Positions 11,419 through 19,385 of a stretch of DNA of 27,472 nucleotides are shown here, piece after piece. The position numbers and the translations under genes were made by a program. Every line of letters starts with the position of its first letter. The first letter of the stretch is position 1. The DNA is taken from contig JAVKOQ010000561.1 in NCBI GenBank assembly GCA_031835245.1, forward strand, positions 1 through 27,472, given 5' to 3'. Under the pieces are notes generated by a model. That model worked only from the letters and a program-made list of their open reading frames with translations, did not search any database and had not been told where the DNA came from. The DNA comes from Balamuthia mandrillaris (lineage: Eukaryota > Discosea > Longamoebia > Balamuthiidae).

Positions 11419-12419
11419 GAGACTAACTACTATACAATGTTATCGTTAACATTTATACTGGTGAGCTTCGCGTGGTGTGGTCTTTACATTTATTTGATCC
11501 GTTCAGATCCTGGCGTCATTCCTAAGAGTGAAAACGGAGTTGAGGTACTGTCTTGTAGTGTCTCGAGTGTTAGTTGTTTTTTTTTTTAGCGACATAACAC
11601 CAATCCATTCTTTGTTATACCAGCGGTTCTATCAGATGCTGACCTCCGACATGGAGCCACCGCCTGTTTTGTGTTCGACGTGCTTGGTATGTACTATCCC
11701 TTGTTTATTTTCGGGCTAGTCTTCTAAAATGTGTTGTCATGTTGCATACGATGTCATAACAGCTACCTCGCCCGCTTCGCTCCAAGCATTGTAAGGGCGT
11801 GGATCGTTGTGTGGCCCGGATGGACCATTGGTGTGTTTGGCTCAACAATGCGGTTGGCTTGAACAACCATAGACCCTTCCTGGTGTTATTGGCGAGCATC
11901 GTATTCATGCATGCAACCTTTGCCTATTTTAGCCTTTTAGGTAACTTTCTCTTCCTCTCTTGACTCTTTGAGTTTCAGAGCCAAGGAAGTTTTTTAAACA
12001 CAAATACTCTCTCCCACGTTGCAGTGTTGCAAGGGCTCGAAGGATCTCCGCCGTGGTACATGCTGCATCAATCCATTCCGTTCTACTTCAGGACTGAGGC
12101 ATTGATATCCACGTTGGTGATCTATCACCTGCTGAACATGGTGTGGGAGATTGTAGCGGTCTATCAGCAAGTATCTTTGCTGCTGCGCGACCTCACCGTC
12201 AACGAGTACATGAACGTGCATCGCTACTGGTACTTGGAGAGCGGAGTCGCTCGTCGTGGCATGTTTGGCTACCCCCACGTTAACATCATCCACAATCCCT
12301 TTGACGAGGGCACGGCCGCCAACCTTCGTAACTTTGTGAACGGTTATCCTGACCACCACTACTTCTCTCTCTACAGCCTTCCTCCTTCCTCTGCTGCCGC
12401 TTCTTCCTCACGTGTATGA
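10177..12419 (+). CDS. Ankyrin-repeat DHHC palmitoyltransferase (Akr1/ZDHHC17-like)
   Basis: Seven exons with consistent phases: 10177-10494, 10574-11020, 11098-11338, 11420-11544, 11624-11686, 11763-11940, 12025-12419; 588 aa. After a His/Gln-rich start there are six to seven ankyrin repeats (about 28-240; TPLHWA recurs), then paired membrane segments (from RLYWWFWAIIPFLV), the cysteine-rich domain (394-430) with the catalytic motif as DHWC (Cys422), and two more membrane segments. The cytosolic tail has TVNE in place of TTxE and a PaCCT-like NPFDEG...N...F motif. The family transfers palmitate to cysteines of substrates recruited by the ankyrin repeats, usually at the Golgi. One zinc-site ligand set is largely missing (see findings). 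Three introns carry CT microsatellites. Confidence 0.93.
10498..10520. repeat. CT microsatellite at a 5' intron end (DHHC gene)
   Basis: A (CT)n run starting three bases after the GT donor of the first intron (10495-10573). Confidence 0.9.
11031..11058. repeat. CT microsatellite in DHHC intron 2
   Basis: A (TC)n run about 10 bases into the intron 11021-11097. Confidence 0.9.
11386..11416. repeat. CT microsatellite at a 3' intron end (DHHC gene)
   Basis: A (CT)n run immediately before the TTAG acceptor of the intron 11339-11419, acting as its polypyrimidine tract. Confidence 0.9.
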
Positions 12420-12562
12420 CCTCGCATTTCTAAAGTTTTTTTTTTGGTGAACCTTCTTTTGTTTCATCTTTCCTTCATTCTCCTTCTTTCTCCTCTTGCC
12501 TTCGTCTTTCTTTTTCCTTCTGTCTACATTCGCGAAAGAAAGGAATTTGTTTAAACTATTCA

Positions 12563-13560
12563 TTAGGATGAAGAGGATGAAGGCGAAGCGGCAGTGATGT
12601 GAGGGAGAGGGAAGAGGAGGTAAATGTGCATGTCAGGGTCCTCGTGGAACATGGAGGCCATGCCAGCGTACTCCTCCTCGCTCTCTCTGCGGAGGCACGC
12701 CAGATCCAGTTCCTCGACAGGCACCTCCTCTATCCGAAAGTACAGGGCAAGCTCCTTCATGAAGGCCCTCTCCACCCATGGCAGCCTCTCCTGAAACCCA
12801 AACACCACTCTAGGCTTGAATTCTTTCCCTTCTTCCGCTTCTCTCTCTTCTTCCTTATTCTTTTCTTCTTGCAGGTGTTGGGTTGCTGAAGAGGAGGGGG
12901 GCAAGCAAAGGGCAAGCATGGTGTGGAGGAGGGCAGGCAGGCACTCGTACTTGTGGGCGCAGAATAACAGGTCGCTGCACAGCACGACATCGTAGGGGCG
13001 GTTGCTTGCAAAATCGGAGGTGGCTCCCTCCAGATCCGTTTGACCCCATGTCAGTTCTATCACCGTCGGCAAATAACAAGTGGTACTTCCCTCCCCTCCT
13101 TCTAGCAATACTTGCTTGTTGGCCTCCACGTTCTTCCTGAGGAACACTTTCATGAGCACAAGAAGAACAAGGAAGAGGAGGAAGGAGAAGGAGAGTGAGA
13201 GAGGATAGGACGAGCTTACGTGAGGAGAGGGAGTTGCTGAGGCGTGTCGGTGAGGGTAACATGACAACCGAGGAGCGCACAAGCGAGGCCCAACATGCCG
13301 GTCCCACTTCCCAAGTCTATGAGGCGCTTGCCGCTCAACTCCCCAAAGTAGTTTCGCTGCAACAGCTTTTGAAGTACGATGGCGCAGTCCCAAACGGTGC
13401 CTCCCGTCGTGCTGAAGCCCGCTATCTGATGCACTATCAGTTGCTTGCCCCTCACCTCGAAGCACTCCCACTTACGCTGACCCACTTGCTGCATCTGCTC
13501 CTTTGCCGCCTCGTCTTCTACTCCGCCTCCGCCTCCGCCTCCTCCCAGCAGTGGTTCCAT
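12563..13560 (-). CDS. METTL21-like (Methyltransf_16) protein methyltransferase
   Basis: Two exons, 13560-13220 and 13136-12563, joined in phase 2; 304 aa. A run of eight glycines follows the start. The Rossmann fold is recognisable: TTGGTVWDCAIVLQKLL (the family's G.xxW..A..L helix), motif I LIDLGSGTGMLGLACALLG at about 80-98, an acidic post-I site VTLTDTPQQLPLL that continues across the splice into KNVEANK, and motif DVVLCSDLLF in the (D/E)xx(Y/F) position. Members methylate lysine side chains of proteins using S-adenosylmethionine; the substrate cannot be told from sequence. An acidic Glu/Lys insert lies before the conserved FGFQER. The ATG at 13560 is the first Met in frame. It converges on the DHHC gene, 143 bp away. 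Confidence 0.88.
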
Positions 13561-13880
13561 GAGCTGTGTGCCTCTCCTTGTTTGCTCTTTGCCGCTTGCC
13601 CAGCGTCGACAAATATGTGTCCGCACAAATTCTTTTAATGTCGACCCCACCCAAACAAAAAGAAAGCGCGAGCAGCGGCAGCAGCTAGCGTGCGGTGGTG
13701 GTCGGCCTTGATTGATTGATTGATTGATTGAGAGCTCCACTACTCCCGTTTGAATTTTTTTTTTTGCTTGCTTTGTGGTGGTGGGGGTGGGGGTGAGTTC
13801 TACCGTCCAAAAAAGAAGAAGTTAGGTTAGGGCCACACCGAGGTAGTGGTAGTGACCTTTTTTTTCTCTCTGCTCGGCCT
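13561..13880. other. Head-to-head intergenic region, methyltransferase / AMPK gamma
   Basis: 320 bp. Contains a short (TTGA)n run at about 13708-13731, T- and G-runs, and no coding exon that I can support. Confidence 0.6.
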
Positions 13881-15304
13881 ATGTGGTATTACGGAGAGGA
13901 CGAGGAGGAGGAGGAAGAGCCCATGGAAGTACCCGAGGAAGCAGAGGAAGAGCTCTCATCGCAGCCGTCGCTGCATGAGCTACTGCACTCTCCTCCTTCC
14001 AACGCGTCACAACCAACCCCCTCCTCCCCTTCGACGTCTCGCTTGACAGAAGCGGAGGAGGAGGCTCCATTCTCTAACAACAACAACCACTCCTTGTCTT
14101 CTGATTCGTCTCTTTCTTCCTCCTCTTCTACAATAACAACGCCGCTTCTCTCCTCTTCTTCTCCTCCAACAACAGCCCCCTCCATATTGGCCTCGGAGAA
14201 GCAGTTCCTGTCCGACCTGCTAAAGTCGTACAAGGCCTACGACCTCATTCCTGTCAGTGGCAAGATAGTGGTCTTGGACACCGCCCTTCCTGTCAAAGCT
14301 GCCTTCATTGCCCTCATAGAGAATGGTTTTTTTTTGCCTCTTGCTACTTGTTCTTTGTTTGCTCTCTTCTGCTTCTTCTCGTTGTTGTTGTCTTTTGTTG
14401 TCTTTTGTTGTCTTATGTTGTTGTCTCGTTGCTACTGGCTGTTGCCATTGTGGTCTTTATCGTTGATCTTCTTCTTGCTTCCTGCTTCTTCTCTGTTTCT
14501 CACTGCATTCAACCTTGTAAGGTGTTAAGTCAGCTCCACTGTGGGACTCGGAGGTGCAAGACTATGTCGGTATGATTACAGTTACAGACTTTATGAACAT
14601 ATTGCGACACTTTTACCGTGCCCCCACCGATAAAGATCTTGCCCAAGAGCTAGAGGAACACGAGATTCGTACTTGGCGGGGTTTGCTATCTTCTTTTCTC
14701 TTTCTTCTTATCTTATCTCTTGTGTCTTCTCGTCTCTGCTTCTCTTCGAGCTATGCGCAACCGTCATGATCCAATGCTGATAATCCCTTGGGGGAATGAC
14801 AAACGCAGACATTACGGCAGGAGAGGTGCCACGGCCGTCAGGGTTGATAGGAGTTCACCCAGAAAACTCTCTGTATGATGCAGCTTGCACGCTCCTCAAA
14901 CACAGCATTCATCGTTTGCCGGTTATAGATAAGCAAGATAGTAACTCCATCCTTTACATAGTAACTCACCGGTATATTTCTCCCTATTAAGAGAAAGAGA
15001 GAGAAAGAGAGTTTATAGCAAATGGTGCCTTACCTCTGTTTTCCCTTGGCCTTATTTTTTCTACAGTAAAATCAACAACTTCCTTGTTCGGAGTTTGCAG
15101 GCAAATGCCTCCTCTCCGATGCTTAACTTGACCATCGGAGAGCTGGGTATTGGCACGTTTGAACATGTTGTAACTGTATTAAAGGACACGCCTTTAATAG
15201 TGGTGCTCGACCTGCTGGCCGAGAGGCAGATCTCTGCTGTACCCATTGTAGATGAACATGGTTTGTCTTCATGTGCCTCTCTCTCTCTCTCCCCTCCCTC
15301 TCCT

Positions 15305-15336
<32 letters not shown>

Positions 15337-15716
15337 ATTTTTGGTTTAAAGGAGTGGCCACGAATGTTTACTCCAACAGCGATGTGCTCAGCATAGCCAA
15401 GCACCGCACCTACGAAGATTTGGGCAAGCCCGTGGAGGAGGTCGTTGCTCGCAAGGCAAAGCATCGTCTGGCAATAATGACGTGCAAGCGCTCAGACACG
15501 CTATCAGAGGTATTGAATCGGCTGTTAGAGACTAAAGTGCACCGGCTGATATGTGTGGATAGCACGGGCCGGGTGGTTGGCATCGTATCCCTCAGTGACA
15601 TTCTGAAGGCCTTTGTAGACATTCCCAACAACAACGATGCCTCTTCCACCGTATCTGCTGCCTCCCCCACTCTCACCTCCACCAACAGCAGCCCCTCTTC
15701 TTCCTCCTTTTTGTAA
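13881..15716 (+). CDS. AMP-activated protein kinase gamma subunit (SNF4/PRKAG)
   Basis: Five exons: 13881-14325, 14522-14680, 14809-14971, 15067-15260, 15352-15716; 441 aa. An acidic, Ser-rich N-terminal extension (about 110 residues) is followed by four CBS repeats forming two Bateman modules. Matches to the human subunit: SYKAYDLIP, ENGVKSAPLWDS, GMITVTDFMNIL, SIHRLPVID (His236-Arg237, human His151-Arg152), ISAVPIVDEHG, and KVHRL with GIVSLSDIL (His384-Arg385, Asp403; human 298-299 and 317). It binds AMP/ADP/ATP and regulates the kinase catalytic subunit. The equivalent of human Arg70 is Lys151. A C-terminal Asn/Ser/Thr-rich tail follows the last CBS. The stop codon overlaps an AATAAA signal at 15715. 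Confidence 0.95.
15281..15335. repeat. CT microsatellite in AMPK gamma intron 4
   Basis: Two (CT)n blocks split by CCCTCCC within the intron 15261-15351. Confidence 0.9.
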
Positions 15717-15720
15717 TAAA
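15715..15720 (+). terminator. AATAAA poly(A) signal overlapping the AMPK gamma stop
   Basis: TAATAAA: the hexamer starts inside the TAA stop codon (15714-15716), implying a very short 3' UTR. Confidence 0.6.
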
Positions 15721-15809
15721 CGTATTTGTTGCGCGTATCTATCCTCACGTGACACGAATGATCACGTTTGCTGTACCAGTTCTTGTTTTGACCAACTGAA
15801 GCCTTCTTG

Positions 15810-16707
15810 CTATTCTTCGGTACCGGAAGGATGGTGAGCATGAGCAGGAACCAGTCTCACTTTGTTGCCGTTGCTATCCACCACCAGGCTTGAGGCCAAC
15901 CGAAACCCTCCTCTTGCTCCTCTGCCACCATCTCCACCAACAGCCGTCTCCAAAGAAGCGCGCTCAGCGACAACGGACACTGTGGCTAGTGGTATGTGCT
16001 CTGAGGCATCTATTCTACCTTTTGGGTCCTTGTTGTGAGTGTGAGGGGAACGTGACGAACGGTTTGGTGGTTAGGCAAAAAAAAAAAAAAAAAACAGAAA
16101 ACAAGGTGTGAAGAAGCGACGTACAGGACCAAGCACTTGGTAGCTGAATTCTAACCGGTAGTCAAAGTCCCACCACTTTTTTGTTTAAGGTCAAAAGGAC
16201 GTGTGGGGGGGGAAGGCAGTCCCAAGGAGAAAAGAGAGGACACTGACATACCGCGAAGTAGAAACGGTTTCGAAAAAAAGCAGAGCTATTGTCAGGCGGT
16301 GTGGTGGAGGCAGAAGAATTCTTGCTCCAACACAATAAACGCGCAAAGTAGAAGCCTGTAGGCGTGCCACGCACCGCAAAGGGCAGCGTGGGATTGATCC
16401 TGGCACTCTTCTCCCCAAACGAATCGCGTAGCATGTCCGCCTGTCGCAGCTGGTTGATCTGGGCCAGCGACAAGTCCCTCAGCGCCCCCGTTGTTCTCAT
16501 CATCTGTGGCTCGGGGCGGCCCTGCGGCTGCTGGAAGCTGCTCACCTCTCTTTGGAGGCGAGAGTACGTCATGACGTTGCGTAGGGTGGTAGGCGTCGTC
16601 GCAGCTAGGGCAAGGGCAATGCCTGCCATGGCCACGCGACCCGTCCTCCTCCTCCTGATGCACCACCGCCAGCCTTTCTTTTGCCCGCCGCCGCCGCCGC
16701 CTTCCAT
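15810..16707 (-). CDS. Unknown N-terminally anchored protein (gene model partly resolved)
   Basis: First exon 16707-16252 (152 codons) from ATG at 16707, with a second in-frame ATG at 16629; it ends at a GTATGT donor. Second exon 16175-16125 (17 codons, WWDFDYRLEFSYQVLGP), bounded by a pyrimidine-rich intron and a GTACGT donor. The last exon runs from about 16000 to a TAG at 15812-15810 and includes LASSLVVDSNGNKVRLVP; its acceptor is uncertain. A 54-nt stretch inside exon 1 (from a GTGCGT site) could be an additional in-frame intron. The N-terminus has a Gly run, a basic patch (CIRRRRTGR) and a hydrophobic segment (MAGIALALAATTPTTL), suggesting a membrane or mitochondrial anchor. No family is recognised. 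Confidence 0.5.
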
Positions 16708-16974
16708 TTTGTCTCCGCCCGCCCCGCCCGCCCGCCAGCTCCCCCTTCCGTTCCTACCCTACCCGTCCCTTCCCTTCCGTTCCGTGTTGCTGCTTTTTTG
16801 GCGGGAGCCCACACTATCGCAAAATATTCGAACCTGTCGAAGTTTTGTTTTTGTTCTAACAATAATCGACCAAAACAGAAATTATTTTTTTGCTTGTGCA
16901 AACAAAAAAAGAAAAGAGCCGAAAAGCAAAAGAAGCAAAAGCGGGGGGGAGGAGGCCTACGACGGACGGAGTGA
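16708..16974. other. Head-to-head intergenic region between two unknown genes
   Basis: 267 bp. Begins GC-rich with CGCCC repeats, then turns A-rich. Nothing coding is supported on either strand. Confidence 0.5.
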
Positions 16975-18925
16975 ATGGGGAGATCTTCCTCCTGTCAGCA
17001 GTGCTACTACCGTGCTGGCGCCCGCGGCGGCAACGCTCTCTTTCGGCCGCACCGCCACATGGTATGCGGTCGCAGCCCGCTCTGCTGGGAGGGCACCCGC
17101 GCCACCACCACAAGACTTGTAGGAGGTGCAGGTCGTCGGTTACGCGCTCCGCATCACAACAATTTTTCTTCTTCTGGTAGCGCACAGCTACAATCTCGCT
17201 CTTCCTTGTCTATTCGTGGCAACCTTTTCTCCCCTGCAAGAGTGCCCTTCCCTTCTGCCTCTTCATCTCTTTCTCTTCCCTCTCCTTCCTCTTCTTGTTC
17301 TTCTTGTTGGTCTGCAGGAGGTACACAACCCAGCTCCTCCGCTGCACACCCCTCCGTTTTTCGGTTCTTCAGACTCATGTCAACCGCGACCGCTGCCACC
17401 AAGGCCACTGCTACCGCTACTGCTACTAAAACCCGCAGCAGTAAAAGTAGTAGTAGCGGCAGCACTGACGCCGTTAGCGAGGCGGTTGCTCGTCGTTATG
17501 AAATGAAAATGAAGCAGTTGGTCGAGCTGCTGAAGAGCTACGAACAGGACGTACAAAGCTTGAGCACTCGATTGCACCAGTTCTGCAGTACACTCGATAA
17601 GGTTTAAACCCCTCCTCACCTCCTCGCTATTCTCTCTTGTTCTCTTGTTTTGGTTTTCTTCTATCTTCTATCTTCTATCTTCTATCTTCTTTCTTCTTCT
17701 TCTTCTTCTTCTTCTTCTTCTTCTTCTTCTTCTTCTTCTTCTGGCTATCCTTGCTTTCTACCTTCTTTCAAGCTCGTAGAAGGTTATGCTGATGTACGGT
17801 CTACTTCTCTGTCAGCCACCACATTACTTTTTCGCAGTGGCAGCACCGACGCTGGGCTACGTCGACACTGGCAAGGTCGTAACACTGCTATTTCCTGGCC
17901 ACAGCAAATCGGACATACAAGGGCTTTCCTCACTGGCGGCTCACATGGCCTCTTTGTTACCTCCTTACGATCCTGAACACCATCTTCCCTATCAACAGCA
18001 ACCCCAAACACAAAAGGAGAGTGCCGCCGAAAAGGAAAAGAAAGAACAAGATGCTGGAGGATTAACACTCGCTCTGAACGGTCAAGACCAAAAGCAACAG
18101 GAGGACAAGGCGGCGATGCTTCGTCAACGAGAGGAACGTATGAAGAACTTTGGGGAGTTGGTAAAAGGTATCATAGCGACGTGGCCTCTAGAGTCCGTCC
18201 TGCTGTTCCTTCAGGAGCTCAGGGTCAAACACAACTCGCTGCATTCTAAGGAAGGAGAGCGATGGGACGGGCGCGAGCTGGGCATACTCATCTCCAAGAT
18301 CGCTCCTCACCGCGCCAAAACCAGAGACCTGGAGTTCTACATGGACCTCCTCGTGGAGTTGCTCACTAATCCCGAGAAGAAAGGCGGATGGGGCAGAAGC
18401 ACGTTTGCTCCTCCCTATCCTCCGACCACCCTCGCGGAGGCCAATGCTGCCAGCCCTGCCAGGAACCGATTAGTCTTTGACACCAAGTTTGCCGCTGAAG
18501 TGTGCGCCTATGCCATCGGCCCCTTTGTGCATCTCAACTGGACTTTTGAGGACTATGCCACCGTGGTATCCTGCCTCGTCAACGCCTTCATTCATTACAC
18601 TCGAAAGTTTGTTCTCTCTCTCTCTCTCTCTCTCTCTCGCTCGATTGTTAGTATGATGCCGACCTTTTGTTTCTTGTTCAGATACTACCCAAATGGATTC
18701 GATAAAGACGACGAGTTGGAGTTTGTGAGCGATTTGATAGCAGAGACAGCAATAGCATCAATGCCTTCCGCAGCGTTGGTAAATCAGTTACTCAACCGAG
18801 TGACGAACAGGATGGAGGACGAGGAGGACGTTGATATATTGATTCATCTCGTTCACACCAAGCTTTCCAATCATACGTTTACCAAACGGTTATGGCGGAA
18901 AGTATCCAGCTTATTCACTTTTTAA
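16975..18925 (+). CDS. Unknown protein, three exons, helical C-terminal half
   Basis: Proposed exons 16975-17601, 17780-18606 and 18682-18925; about 565 aa. Exon 2 to 3 is firm (phase 2, YTRK joined to YYPNGFDKDDELEF); the exon 1 to 2 acceptor is less certain. The first ~135 residues are Ser/Arg/Gly-rich and start MGRSSSCQQCYYRAG; translation may instead begin at an ATG at 17378 (MSTATAATKATATATATKT). Then come a helix (MKMKQLVELLKSYEQDVQSL), a Gln/Glu/Lys-rich linker, and an all-alpha-looking region: FGELVKGIIATWPLESVLLF, GRELGILISKIAP, FYMDLLVELLTNP, FAAEVCAYAIGPFVHLNWTF, FVSDLIAETAIASMP, VDILIHLVHTKLSNH. The helices suggest an alpha-solenoid or bundle, but no family is recognised. It ends 33 bp from the converging CLASRP stop. 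Confidence 0.6.
17657..17742. repeat. TTC/TCTTCTA microsatellite in an intron
   Basis: About five TCTTCTA units run into a (TTC)n tract of about 50 bp, within the first intron of the unknown gene. The sense strand is pyrimidine. Confidence 0.9.
18610..18637. repeat. CT microsatellite at a 5' intron end
   Basis: A (CT)n run just after the GTTTGTT donor of the intron 18607-18681 of the unknown gene. Confidence 0.9.
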
Positions 18926-18958
18926 AATTGGTTATCTCTCTCTACAGAGTACTCTTTT

Positions 18959-19349
18959 TCATCTTCTGTCTCTGCTCCTACTTCTGTGTCTTCTTTGTCT
19001 TCTGCTTCTGTCTCTGCTCCTACTCCTGCTTTTATCTCTGCCTCGACTCCTGCTTCTGCTTCGGCGACTTCGTCGTTGGCTTCTTTCCCTGCTTCTACTC
19101 CTGCTCCTGCTCCTGCTCCGATCTCTGCTTCGTTTGGGACTGCGGCTTCGGTCGCTTTCTTGGCTGCTTCTGCTTCTCTTCTTGCTGCTTTGAACTTTTA
19201 GCGCGATTAATTGTTCCTGTTGATCTTCCAGTCTCTTTTGTTTTCTCTTCTCTTCCTTCTTCTTTCTTTCTTCCGCTTTGTCTTCCGCAACTACAACAAA
19301 GATACGAATGAAAGAACCATATCAACAAACGGGGAAAAACAAACGGGAG

Positions 19350-19385
<36 letters not shown>

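Noticed and set aside
16364-17122. Long plus-strand frame across 16364-17122
   Set aside because: Antisense to the unknown minus-strand exon and low-complexity (Pro/Arg runs) outside it.
18986-19201. Plus-strand Ala/Ser/Pro-rich frame after the unknown gene, at first taken as its last exon
   Set aside because: It is the antisense of the CLASRP RS-domain exon, which joins in phase and matches the family.
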